Part shown: one piece after another, positions 28,789-37,299 of the stretch
How positions within the stretch are numbered: the first letter of the stretch is position 1
Layout: every line of letters begins with the position of its first letter
Assembly: GCA_030699825.1 (NCBI GenBank)
Contig: JAUYKV010000050.1
Span: forward strand, 1 to 64,000
Direction: 5' to 3'
DNA length: 64,000 nt
Source: Pseudomonas sp.
Lineage (GTDB): Bacteria; Pseudomonadota; Gammaproteobacteria; Pseudomonadales; Pseudomonadaceae
Translations under genes and position numbers: made by a program
The notes under the pieces: generated by a model
What the model was told of the DNA's origin: nothing
What the model saw: the letters and a program-made list of their open reading frames with translations, nothing else
Databases searched by the model: none

Positions 28789-29919
28789 CTAGAGCTTTCC
28801 TGCGAATGCTTGCTGCTGAAGGGCAAAAAAAGTTGCATCCAATTTCACCAAGGCGAGACGCTGCTTTTCTCTTAATAGATCACAATGCTTCAAACGGCGC
28901 TCGAACTCACATTGAAGGTCTGTAGGAGGAAGCTCAATAAGCGCGTTGGAAAGTTTTGCTTTTGAAATGTTTGGCATCGAACCAGCGGAGCCACCTGCCA
29001 GACTCTGAATATCTTTCCGTTTCCCAGGAAAGGCCAGCAATGCCTGCAAATATCGAGGTACGACAGGTGCCAGCTTTTTCAGCCTGAAACGAAAAATCAG
29101 ATCTGGCAGCAATAATCGAGGAGGCGTGTCAGTGACAAACGCGCATGCCGCGACTAGATCACGCGTATTTTTCCGCGTGAAAAGCAAGTCCCCAATTTTT
29201 ACCTCCAAAGATTTGTCTGGCTCTATGCCCTCCGGTAAAGCTTTATTGGCGGAAGGATCGTACTCACAGCGAGTAATAGCGCTCAGCTTCAATACCGCCC
29301 ATTCGTTATCGATAGCGGATCGATCAAGGCATACAGGGCTGGTACCGCTATCAATAGATTCAAGCAACTCAGAGAAGCGTACCCGCGGCCAACCCTTTGG
29401 ATTCGTCACCGGGTCGCCGAACATTTCCAGAAACACGTATTGCAGCAGTTGATCAAGCTTGGTGATGGCTTCGCGGCGCTTGGCGTGCAACGCCTCGGCC
29501 TTGTCCAGAATCGCCGCGATACGGCGTTGTTCGGGGAGTGGCGGGAGTGGGATTTTCGCATCGGTAAGATTGCTGATTTTTATATATTTAATGATTCCGC
29601 CGATGCTTTGCTCTCTGAGGGTAGAAAGATGACTTTCCATGAAATGGTACAAATATCTTGTGTTTAATCTCTCGGGGTTGATTGACTCGATAATGTAAGT
29701 TCGTTGGTAAGCGTCAAATTTCCCCGAGTAATACTTAACGTTCAAATTGCCATTCCCGGCTACCAGAACACACTCGCAGTCATAACTGAACGATGCAATT
29801 TTCAGGGGCTCACTCGCGCAAGTGAAAAACGGGAACTCTCCGTCAGGTGAGCTTGCGTTCGCATCGAGCTTGCCTGTGCGTATTTTCGTATGCTCGCCGA
29901 GAGTTACATGGCTCGGCAT
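28789..29919 (-). CDS. hsdS: Type I restriction-modification specificity subunit S
   Basis: A 376-residue HsdS with two target-recognition domains, each followed by the conserved helical spacer. The first ends in PLPPLPEQRRIAAILDKAEA (about residues 125-145); the second half ends ELPPTDLQCEFERRLKHCD. The two domains decide the bipartite DNA target. The ATG at 29919 overlaps the hsdM stop by one base (TGATG), so M and S are coupled. The gene is lower in G+C than hsdM and hsdR, as usual for exchanged specificity genes. Confidence 0.92.
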   Translation of the reverse strand: MPSHVTLGEHTKIRTGKLDANASSPDGEFPFFTCASEPLKIASFSYDCECVLVAGNGNLNVKYYSGKFDAYQRTYIIESINPERLNTRYLYHFMESHLSTLREQSIGGIIKYIKISNLTDAKIPLPPLPEQRRIAAILDKAEALHAKRREAITKLDQLLQYVFLEMFGDPVTNPKGWPRVRFSELLESIDSGTSPVCLDRSAIDNEWAVLKLSAITRCEYDPSANKALPEGIEPDKSLEVKIGDLLFTRKNTRDLVAACAFVTDTPPRLLLPDLIFRFRLKKLAPVVPRYLQALLAFPGKRKDIQSLAGGSAGSMPNISKAKLSNALIELPPTDLQCEFERRLKHCDLLREKQRLALVKLDATFFALQQQAFAGKL

Positions 29920-31403
29920 CACGACAACATCCCCTCCAACTCATCCATCCCCCGCATAATCTCCGCCTCCAGCACTTTTAACTCGGCCAGAATTTTCTGC
30001 GGCGACTCGTGCTGCACTTGCTCGTACACCACTTGCTTGTAGCGGTTGATCGACAGGTCGTAGTCGTTGCCGACTATCTCGGCCTTGGGCACCAGAAAGC
30101 TCTGGGCGGTGCGATCCAGGCCGGCAGTCATATTGCGGTTGTGCCAGCGGGCGAGGATATCCGGCAGGTTGTTGTTTTCGTGCTTGCTGGCGTCCAGCTC
30201 GTTGCGCTTGTCGTCCAGGGAGTAGCCGTCGGCCTGCATGTCGTAGAACCAGACGTGGTCGGTGCCGCCGGAGTTGGTCTTGGTGAACAGCAAAATGGCG
30301 GTGGACACCCCGGCATAGGGACGGAATACGCCCGAGGGCATGGAGACGATGCCGTCCAGCTTATGTTCTTCCACCAGCATACGGCGCAGGGTCTTGTGCG
30401 CCTTGCTCGAGCCGAACAGCACGCCGTCCGGGACGATGACCGCGGCGCGACCGCCTGCTTTGAGCAGGCGCAGGAACAGGGCGAGAAACAGCAGTTCGGT
30501 CTTTTTGGTCTTGACGATCTGTTGCAGGTCCTTGGCGCAGCTCTCGTAATCCAGGCTGCCGGCAAACGGTGGGTTGGCCAGGATCAGGCTGAACTGGCCC
30601 TCGACGCCGGCATGGCCTTCGCTGAGCGAGTCGCGGTTTTCGATCGCCGGGTTTTCCACGCCGTGCAGCAGCATATTCATCGAGCCGACGCGGAGCATGG
30701 TGCTGTCGAAGTCGAAGCCGTGGAAGGTGTCCTGGTTGAAGCGTTTGGCCGAGGCGCTGTCTTGGTACAGCTCGTCGCTGTGGTGGGCGTTGAGGTATTC
30801 GGCGGCGGCCACCAGAAAGCCGGCGGTGCCGCAGGCCGGGTCGCAGATGCTATCCGCGGGTTTGGGCGCCATCAGCTCGACCATCAGCTTGATGATGTGC
30901 CGCGGCGTGCGGAACTGGCCGTTCTGCCCGGCGCTGGCGATCTTGCCGAGCATGTATTCGTAGAGGTCGCCCTTGGTGTCGCGGTCTTCCATGGATATGC
31001 CGTCGAGCATGTCCACCACCTTGGCCAGCAGCGCCGGGTTGGGGATGGTGAAGCGCGCATCCTTCATATGCGCGGCATAGGTGGACTCGCCCGCCACGCC
31101 GCCGAGGGACTTGATGAAGGGGAACACCTCGTCGGCCACCACGCGGTACAGCTCGGCCGGATCGCCGAGGTCCTTGAACACCGACCAGCGCAGGGTGCTG
31201 TGGGCGGCGTGGAAGATCGGCTTGTCCACCGGCTTGCCGATGCGCGCGGCCTTCTTCTCCTTGACCGTCTGCAGCTCGTCGAGGCGCTTGATGAACAGCA
31301 GGTAGGTCATCTGCTCGATGACTTCCATGGGGTTGGAGATGCCGCCGCTCCAGAATGCGTTCCAGATCTGGTCGACTTGGGATTTGATTGCGCCTGTGAT
31401 CAC
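29919..31403 (-). CDS. hsdM: Type I restriction-modification methyltransferase subunit M
   Basis: A 494-residue N6-adenine methyltransferase. SAM-binding motif I is ICDPACGTAGFLVAAAEYL (near residue 190) and the catalytic motif IV is ANPPFAGSL (NPPF). The N-terminal helical domain carries FWSGGISNPMEVIEQMTYLLF, typical of HsdM. The start is a GTG at 31403 (MITGAIKSQVDQIWNAFW), which aligns with the usual family start. It is first in the locus and works with HsdS as M2S and with HsdR in restriction. Confidence 0.94.
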   Translation of the reverse strand: MITGAIKSQVDQIWNAFWSGGISNPMEVIEQMTYLLFIKRLDELQTVKEKKAARIGKPVDKPIFHAAHSTLRWSVFKDLGDPAELYRVVADEVFPFIKSLGGVAGESTYAAHMKDARFTIPNPALLAKVVDMLDGISMEDRDTKGDLYEYMLGKIASAGQNGQFRTPRHIIKLMVELMAPKPADSICDPACGTAGFLVAAAEYLNAHHSDELYQDSASAKRFNQDTFHGFDFDSTMLRVGSMNMLLHGVENPAIENRDSLSEGHAGVEGQFSLILANPPFAGSLDYESCAKDLQQIVKTKKTELLFLALFLRLLKAGGRAAVIVPDGVLFGSSKAHKTLRRMLVEEHKLDGIVSMPSGVFRPYAGVSTAILLFTKTNSGGTDHVWFYDMQADGYSLDDKRNELDASKHENNNLPDILARWHNRNMTAGLDRTAQSFLVPKAEIVGNDYDLSINRYKQVVYEQVQHESPQKILAELKVLEAEIMRGMDELEGMLS

Positions 31404-31549
31404 GGTGTCTGACTGCCTGAGTTGAGTGCTGGTACGTAGTGAGTTGGCGGGTTGCGGTGTTTGGCCTGACAGCCACTGGTAGTGGTCCTGCCAGAGGCGT
31501 CGCGGATTATGCGTTTATTCCAGGGATGATATGGGCTGGTTTCGGTCTG

Positions 31550-31840
31550 TCAGGGCTTGTTGCGGGCTTGTGCGCTGGCGTAGACCTCGCCTCGCTCACG
31601 TTTGCCAACCGCGACGACGGCGACCACCAGGCGCTCCTCCTCGACCCGGTAGACCAGGCGATAACCGGCGGCGCGCAGTTTGATCTTGTAGTGTTCGGGC
31701 GTGCCGTGCAGGGCGTCGGCGGGGACGCGCGGCAGTTCCAGGCGCTCGCGTAGTTTGCGTTTGAACTGTTCGCGTACGGTATGTCCAAGCCGCTGCCACT
31801 CCTTCAGTGCCGAAGGCAGAAATTCCAGCTTATAAGTCAT
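31550..31840 (-). CDS. RelE/ParE-family toxin
   Basis: A 96-residue basic protein (MTYKLEFLPSALKEWQRL ...) with the RelE/ParE pattern: N-terminal beta strand and helix pair, LRAAGYRLVYRVEEERLVV and a C-terminal VVAVGKRERGEVYASA. In RelE relatives the Arg/Lys/Tyr cluster cleaves mRNA on the ribosome. It overlaps the end of the antitoxin gene by 11 bp, the normal arrangement in such pairs. The open frame extends to 31867, but the start at 31840 matches the family. Confidence 0.88.
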   Translation of the reverse strand: MTYKLEFLPSALKEWQRLGHTVREQFKRKLRERLELPRVPADALHGTPEHYKIKLRAAGYRLVYRVEEERLVVAVVAVGKRERGEVYASAQARNKP

Positions 31841-32075
31841 CCAGGTTGACCGGCACCGCTTGTTCATCCGCGCGTTGGCGGGCCAGTTGGGCCAGCTCCA
31901 GGTCGTCCAGGCGCTCCAGCATGGACTCGAACAGTTCCGCGGGCACCATGTAACCCATCACCCGGTTGTGATTGAGCACTGCGACGGGGGAGCCCTTGGC
32001 GCCGGTCATGACGGCGGAGGGATTCTTCTTCAGCTCGGAGACGCTGACAGCGACGTCGGTCAATATGCTTTGCAT
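31830..32075 (-). CDS. Phd/YefM-family antitoxin
   Basis: An 81-residue protein beginning MQSILTDVAVSVSELKKNPS, with the Phd/YefM dimer fold signature (SVSELKKNPSAVM, PVAVLNHNRVMGYMV) and an acidic C-terminal tail (VNLDDL) that would wrap the toxin. Start at 32075 with GAAGGAG close upstream. It precedes the toxin and probably represses their shared promoter. Confidence 0.88.
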   Translation of the reverse strand: MQSILTDVAVSVSELKKNPSAVMTGAKGSPVAVLNHNRVMGYMVPAELFESMLERLDDLELAQLARQRADEQAVPVNLDDL

Positions 32076-32109
32076 AATTAAGACTCCTTCAGAGGTCTGG
32101 ATTTTGGTC

Positions 32110-32376
32110 TTAATTACCCATGCCGGCAAGCCTGGGTTGCTGCCCGCAGGGTCGTGCGTCCCGTGGAGGCGCAAGCATGTTGAGGCTGTAGAGCTGGGTG
32201 CGCTGATTCTTGCCATCGCTGGCATGGATAGTGCGGATAGGCAGGCTGATGTTCTGCGTGCGACCGGCGAACGACTCGGCGATTTGCCCCTGGGTCAGCC
32301 AGGCGTTGCCATCGTTGTCGTGCAGTTGCAGCGCGAGCTGGCCGTCTTCGGGGTTGTGACGAATCGGATCGTGCAT
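32110..32376 (-). pseudogene. RhuM-family fragment
   Basis: From ATG 32376 (MHDPIRHNPED) the frame reads LALQLHDNDGNAWLTQGQIAE followed by RTQNISLPIRTIHAS. This is the N-terminal virulence RhuM signature (VWLTQxQiAeLF ... QNIslHl), normally part of a protein of over 300 residues. Here it ends after about 88 residues in unrelated sequence. It lies just left of the tRNA-Phe attachment site and seems a leftover of an earlier island at this spot. Confidence 0.6.
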
Positions 32377-32451
32377 GGCAGCGGGCGTCCCTGGTGGCTG
32401 ACGATGCTGAACATGGCGCAGGGCGAGCGGGGTCGCCAGCTTTTTCTGCAG

Positions 32452-32486
32452 ATAGAAAAAAGGCCCACATCGCTGTGAGCCTTTTT
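32452..32486 (-). terminator. Terminator next to the left attachment site
   Basis: AAAGGCCCACA (from about 32457) pairs with TGTGAGCCTTT around TCGC. On the minus strand it follows the duplicated 3' end of tRNA-Phe, so it is probably the original tRNA-Phe terminator, separated from the gene when the island inserted. Confidence 0.6.
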
Positions 32487-32493
32487 CTGTATT

Positions 32494-32538
32494 TGGTGCC
32501 CGGGGACGGAATCGAACCGCCGACACGGGGATTTTCAA
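32494..32538. repeat. Left attachment repeat (att), 45 bp
   Basis: Identical to 57144-57188, running from the CCA end of tRNA-Phe into the anticodon loop. Sequence identity stops after ATTTTCAA, where the complete tRNA gene at the right continues. It carries only the 3' part of the tRNA and is thus the duplicate made by integration. Confidence 0.92.
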
Positions 32539-33184
32539 AACCTGTGAAAGTGCTTCAGCATCAGCATGTTACCTGAATTGCTTGGGTTGATGCCATTTAG
32601 CCCCCTCAAAAAAACGGCCAGAAACCGGCCAGATGGGGTGAAAACCGTCCGAACGAACCGGAAGAGAACCGGAGCCGAGACGGGGGATTAGGGGGCAAGC
32701 TGCCAACCGCGCGCACCGCGTGACTTGAACACGCAACAAAAAATACAGCCATTCCGAGACGTAAGAAGCCTTAGCAAGAGGGCTGATTGACTACCGTTCG
32801 TCGGAGTTCCGGCGATGCTTTTTAGTGACTTTTCCAGTTGGAATGATCTTTGCTTTCTACGGTTTTCGACTGGAAGTCCACCGGAAAAACTTTTTCGGTC
32901 TGCCCGTAAGTCACTGATTTCAGGGGTATGGCATACAAACTCGATGAAAAAAATTAGTTGCACCTCCTGTTGGTGTCGCTATCTTTGCCCTCGGTCGCCT
33001 GGTGCGATTGCTTACCAGCCTTGAGCTGGCGAGCTATCAAGCGTGGCAACAGAGCTACGCACAGCCAGCAATGGCTCTAAAAGCAGTACAGATCCACTAT
33101 CAGTTTCTCCCCAGCCTTCGGGCATTCAAAAGCTAGGAAACCCAATGAAAACTAATTCAGCGCATCTTTGCGTAAGGACCCCCC
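32539..33184. other. Island left end, gene-free, with repeat R1 (32706-32729)
   Basis: No convincing gene. It contains the first copy of the internal direct repeat: ACCGCGCGCACCGCGTGACT at 32706, identical over 24 bp with the copy at 36496. The integrase ribosome binding site AAGGA lies at its right end. Arm-type integrase sites would be expected here. Confidence 0.5.
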
Positions 33185-34291
33185 ATGTCTGTCAAAAAGC
33201 CAAAGAAACAAAGCGAAGTCCGCGACCCCCTCGTTAAATCCCTAATTTCCATTCACTACGGCTCTGGGCGAGTTGCCTACTACATCCGCTCTGCCGGTAA
33301 TGACCGTAAGCGCATCCTGTTGGGCCATAACGATAGCCTGACCCTCGATCAAGCTCGGCTTGCTGCGATTGAGGCAAAAAGCGCCAACCCTTCCTCCTGT
33401 TCCCGCACATTGTCCTCGGTCTTCGGAGAGTACTCGGAGTCTGGCAAATACAGCGGTAGGCGCTCGGTGAATCGGGACTGCAGGCGCTTCACTGCTGTCG
33501 TTGAACCACTGCTGGGCCACCGGCCTGTGCATAAAATTGTGCTGGAAGACATTCACCTAGTGATGGCTTCGCTCAAACCAACCCTCAGTGCTGCTACAAA
33601 AAATCGATACCTTGCCATGCTGAGGTCGATCTTCCGATTTTCAGTGGACCACGGCTACTGCGAGAAAGATCCAACTCGCAGCATCAAGCTCGCCCGAGAA
33701 ACCCCGATCAAGCTCTACGAGGTCGAAGAGAAACTACTCAATCGACTTGGCCGCGCAGTGGAGTGGTTGGAGGAGCGCTATGTCCGAACTGCATTTCTGG
33801 TTCAGCTACTACTACTGACAGGGATGCGCATCAACGAGGCATTGTCGTTGTCCTGGGATGACGTGGATATGTCAGCGCGTCATATCAGGTTGAGAGCAAC
33901 AAAAAGTGGGAAATTGCGCCACGTGCCGATCAGCGACGCATGCATGGAGCTTCTGGAGCGTCTTGCTGAGGCCGAATTCAGTCAGGCTCCACAAGGATGG
34001 TTGTTCCCATCAGCGTACAACGACTCGCCGATGACAAGGCCTGTGCGTCCTTGGAAGCGTGCCTGTCGAGCAGTGGGATTGCCTATTTCTCTTCGGTTTC
34101 ATGATCTGCGCCACATCTTCGCGGCTGCATGCGTTCGAGACGGCATCCCACTTTTCACTCTCCAGCAGTTGCTGGGCCACTCCAGTATTCGCATGACTGA
34201 GCGGTACGCTTCGCTGGCTCGTGAAGACTTGTTGATTGCCAGTGAACGAGTTTCGCGAGCCCTGACTGTATGCGCAGGGGGTGTGAAATGA
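33185..34291 (+). CDS. Tyrosine integrase 1
   Basis: A 368-residue tyrosine recombinase with the full catalytic set: R215 in TGMRINEAL, H306 and R309 in FHDLRH, H332 in LGHSS, and the nucleophile Y341 in MTERYASL. The N-terminal part has an arm-binding-like segment and a SAM-like core-binding domain (about residues 75-165). It lies next to the left att repeat and reads inward, so it is the probable integrase for the tRNA-Phe site. Its stop codon overlaps the start of the DUF927 gene (ATGA). Confidence 0.9.
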   Translation: MSVKKPKKQSEVRDPLVKSLISIHYGSGRVAYYIRSAGNDRKRILLGHNDSLTLDQARLAAIEAKSANPSSCSRTLSSVFGEYSESGKYSGRRSVNRDCRRFTAVVEPLLGHRPVHKIVLEDIHLVMASLKPTLSAATKNRYLAMLRSIFRFSVDHGYCEKDPTRSIKLARETPIKLYEVEEKLLNRLGRAVEWLEERYVRTAFLVQLLLLTGMRINEALSLSWDDVDMSARHIRLRATKSGKLRHVPISDACMELLERLAEAEFSQAPQGWLFPSAYNDSPMTRPVRPWKRACRAVGLPISLRFHDLRHIFAAACVRDGIPLFTLQQLLGHSSIRMTERYASLAREDLLIASERVSRALTVCAGGVK

Positions 34292-36459
34292 CCAAGTTCT
34301 TCTCGCCTGGTAACGCTGCTGTGAGTGACGAGGTTTGTGCTGCAATCGGTGCTTTAGGTGGTTGCTGTCTCGACGAAAACGGAAGCGTGGGCTTCGGTAA
34401 ACACACAATAGTTGTAGCCGTGCCGACCAATCACCCTGATGCAGCTTTACTTCGCAAGGCCGCCAGCAAGTGCTTTCTGACATTCGAAAACACTTCCTCA
34501 CTTTTTGTATTTCTAAGCAAAGCGTCCATTAGTCAAAGCGAACTGCAGAGGCTTGTCAGCAATGCGTTGGCTCGTAACAGAATCGATATTGACTTCTCTT
34601 GTGACGATAGTGCTGCCACATACTGTGGAGAGTTTACCTGTCCTGAAGATGAGTGCGACTTAAAAACGGGTGTGTTCGATTTTCTGAAAGTTTTAGAAAC
34701 TGGCAAAGGAAATATCGTGGCTGACCTTTTTGGTCACGACACACTTGGTGAATTCCAATACACGTTCGAGAAAATTGTCACGCACAGAAAAGATGAGTTG
34801 GTTGCGATAGCTCCGCCGATCTGGGTTGATCGAGTTTTATGTGACCCGGACACTAATATTATTTTTCTAAATTTTAATGTCCTAGTGTGCGGTGGCGGTG
34901 AGTACAAACTCATTTCGATGGTGGTTTCAAACGAACAAGCACAGGACTCTCGTGAGATTGCAAAGCAGTTACGGTCACGGAGTAGTTCGTGGATTGATCT
35001 CAAGGGCCTGCATGAGTTGCTCAAGGCAATTCTAGAAAAGGCATTTCGCGAGCTAAAAGAGCAGACATGGATACGTAGAGAGGGGTGGGTCAAAAGCAAG
35101 GCAGGAGTGATTGAGGGGTTCGCAGGTGGCCAACAACTGATGCTGGCAAAGAATGTAGACCGCAACCAGTACTTTCTTGATGTTCAAAATCCCAGTTTTA
35201 CCGGTCGGGGAACCTTGGCTGAATGGCGTGAAAAGGTCCTCGCGCCCGCAAGCAACAGCTATCTCCTGCTTGGTGCATTGCAGCTTGGTTTGGCGGGGCT
35301 GATGGTCGATCACGTGCCCTCGATCTCTTCGTGCATCTTCAATCTGTACGGACTGGCTGGGAATGGAAAAACACTAACCCTGGCCATGACGGCTAGCCTT
35401 TTCGGCAACACTGCGGCTCCGGGGCAAAGCCTGGCGGGGCGTCATGGCCGAACTGTAATTGAAACATTCGGCTCGACGTCACTTGCGCTGCAGGCTCAAG
35501 CGCAACGAGCCTCGTGTGGGTTGCTGTTGGTCGATGAAGTGGGCAGTAACAGCTTCAAGGAAGTGGAAAAATTCATCTATACGACTGCCAATGGCTCAAG
35601 CCGTACTCGCGCCAATCCAAAAGGAGGGTTGGAAGAGTCGCAGTCTAAGACCCTGTTCATGATCACGACCGGTGAAGTCCCTCTTCTATCCCTCATTTCC
35701 CGGAACGCTAAGGAAGGGATCTTGGATCGCGCTGTCGACATCGATGTAGGCCAAGTGCCATTTCTGGACGAGCCGGAAGACGAATTCAAGTTGTTTAGCT
35801 CTCTGGAGCATCGTGATGAACTGATTGATGGCGTTACAACTCAATTCGGCACTGCTGCTCCTGCCTTCGCTCAAGCATTGCTGGATGAATACGAAAGCAA
35901 CGAGTGGCGGGAAGAACTCGAAGCGTTCAAGTTACGGTTGCTTGAGAACCTTCCAGCCTATGTGGCCTCTGGTGGTGCAAGTCGAGTATTGAGCCGTTTT
36001 GCACTGGCAGGGGTCGCAGGAATGATTGCGCTTCGAAGCGGCGTTTTCGACGCGTCGCTTGTGAGTGAAGAAAATCTGTTCGACGGCTTGTTGGTGTGTG
36101 TTCGTTCGTGGGCGAAAAAGAGGTGGGGCCACCTGACCGTCTTGGCTGATGCGATTGGATGCGCAGGAATCATTCCGTTGTCATCCCCTAAGCATCAGCG
36201 CCACCTCTACCGGCATGAGGACATTGATGGGTTCCCGACACTGATGATCTCCAAGACTTGGTTGCAGGAATTGCTGTCTGAGGAGGGCGATATTGAGAGA
36301 ATTTCAAAGCGCTTCCGCGAGGATAGTCAGCTTGTTCGTTGCGACGCCGGTAGACATACGGTGGGTAAATTTCCGTATTACCACCTGCACACCGACTGGC
36401 TACATTGGTACGGCTTGGAGTGGTGCGAAGAGTCAGAGGCGTTCGTCTGCTCTGAGTAA
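34288..36459 (+). CDS. DUF927 domain helicase-like ATPase
   Basis: A 723-residue protein whose C-terminal half is a DUF927 domain. Walker A is GLAGNGKT (residues 355-362), Walker B LLLVDE (412-417), followed by the family stretch around GSSRTRANPKGG. DUF927 proteins resemble the C-terminal helicase part of primase-helicases from plasmids and phages. The first 300 residues have no primase motif that I recognise. ATG at 34288 overlaps the integrase stop codon, so integration and this ATPase are co-expressed; a role in island replication or excision is inference. Confidence 0.7.
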   Translation: MTKFFSPGNAAVSDEVCAAIGALGGCCLDENGSVGFGKHTIVVAVPTNHPDAALLRKAASKCFLTFENTSSLFVFLSKASISQSELQRLVSNALARNRIDIDFSCDDSAATYCGEFTCPEDECDLKTGVFDFLKVLETGKGNIVADLFGHDTLGEFQYTFEKIVTHRKDELVAIAPPIWVDRVLCDPDTNIIFLNFNVLVCGGGEYKLISMVVSNEQAQDSREIAKQLRSRSSSWIDLKGLHELLKAILEKAFRELKEQTWIRREGWVKSKAGVIEGFAGGQQLMLAKNVDRNQYFLDVQNPSFTGRGTLAEWREKVLAPASNSYLLLGALQLGLAGLMVDHVPSISSCIFNLYGLAGNGKTLTLAMTASLFGNTAAPGQSLAGRHGRTVIETFGSTSLALQAQAQRASCGLLLVDEVGSNSFKEVEKFIYTTANGSSRTRANPKGGLEESQSKTLFMITTGEVPLLSLISRNAKEGILDRAVDIDVGQVPFLDEPEDEFKLFSSLEHRDELIDGVTTQFGTAAPAFAQALLDEYESNEWREELEAFKLRLLENLPAYVASGGASRVLSRFALAGVAGMIALRSGVFDASLVSEENLFDGLLVCVRSWAKKRWGHLTVLADAIGCAGIIPLSSPKHQRHLYRHEDIDGFPTLMISKTWLQELLSEEGDIERISKRFREDSQLVRCDAGRHTVGKFPYYHLHTDWLHWYGLEWCEESEAFVCSE

Positions 36460-36495
36460 TAGGTGGGGCGGCAGAGGTGCTTTCCAAGGAGAGAT

Positions 36496-36519
36496 ACCGC
36501 GCGCACCGCGTGACTTGAA
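36496..36519. repeat. Internal direct repeat R2
   Basis: ACCGCGCGCACCGCGTGACT followed by TGAA, identical over 24 bp to R1. It lies 37 bp after the DUF927 stop codon, marking the end of module A, and is followed at once by the hairpin at 36529-36560. Confidence 0.75.
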
Positions 36520-36528
36520 GTAACAGAT

Positions 36529-36560
36529 AAAAATGGCCACTCCGGAAGTGGCCATTTTTT
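36529..36560 (+). terminator. Terminator between modules A and B
   Basis: AAAATGGCCACT pairs with AGTGGCCATTTT, followed by T residues on the plus strand and preceded by A residues, so it may act in both directions. It should end the integrase-DUF927 transcript. A related stem (TGGCCACTG/CAGTGGCCA) lies 33 bp after repeat R3. Confidence 0.7.
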
Positions 36561-36677
36561 GTTGGGCACCACTCGTTCCGATTTAGAAATTTTACCGGTT
36601 TGGTATTTGGCAAAAAAAGACCCAGCATGAGCTGAGCCTTTTCTGCCTGTCGTATCCAGCAGTTTTTCTGCAGCGGC

Positions 36678-37025
36678 TTAGTGTTCGCAGTGAAGTGTTC
36701 TTGATTCCTCCAGCATTGTGGCCTGCGGCTTTGCTTGCTCAGTCAAATATTGGTCGAGTTCCGCCTCCGAAACGCTCTGGCCGCTCATGGCCGCATCCAG
36801 TAACGCTACAGTCTTTGCATGCTTGAGGGCATACGCTGTTTCTTGGTAGTCCAGCGGTTGCCAAGTACTCCCTTGGTCGTTGCTGATATAGCTGGTGCCG
36901 CCCTGCTTTGCGCATTCTTCCGCATAGTATTTCATTGCTCCTAGCACCATAAGATTGTTGGCTTCGGCGTGGAGGCTGAGTGCAACTAATGGCATAGCTA
37001 TGGCGGTATAAAGTGCTTTTTTCAT
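36678..37025 (-). CDS. Small secreted protein of unknown function
   Basis: A 115-residue protein with a clear signal peptide (MKKALYTAIAMPLVALSLHA, cleavage near EA/NN). The mature part has two Cys (EECAKQGG, TLHCEH) that could form one disulfide, and otherwise reads as a small helical protein (residues 60-105). AGGA lies just upstream of the ATG. I recognise no family. It is separated from the patatin gene by 275 bp, so it may be transcribed on its own at the tail of module B. Confidence 0.65.
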   Translation of the reverse strand: MKKALYTAIAMPLVALSLHAEANNLMVLGAMKYYAEECAKQGGTSYISNDQGSTWQPLDYQETAYALKHAKTVALLDAAMSGQSVSEAELDQYLTEQAKPQATMLEESRTLHCEH

Positions 37026-37299
37026 AGTGGTTCCTAGTCAGTGTTGAAGTTGGTGTTGTGGACGGTGAAGCATGACAAAGCCTCCCGGTAGGGTGTTTTA
37101 TTGTTCAGATCAATGGATTAAGTAAGTTAAAGAGTAACGCGTATAGCGGTTTATTTGAGTTGAAAGGATTTGATATCTATTTCGGCTTGATCAATAGGTG
37201 CCTTTTGACCGTGGCCAGAGGCGCTAGGCACTTTCGAGCGGAAATACTTAATAGTGAGGCGTGGGGCCTTTTGGTGATGCTGTTCTTTGATGATATGAA
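37026..37299. other. Gene-free, A+T-rich spacer
   Basis: Between the patatin stop and the small secreted protein start. It presumably holds the promoter of the latter. I see no gene and no convincing hairpin. Confidence 0.3.

Noticed and set aside
32494..32538. Second tRNA-Phe gene
   Set aside because: Only the 3' 45 nt are present; the D-arm and 5' acceptor strand are missing, so it is the att duplicate.
32688..32963. 91-residue minus-strand frame across repeat R1
   Set aside because: It passes through the repeat, has a weak start and no recognisable domain; treated as non-coding island end.
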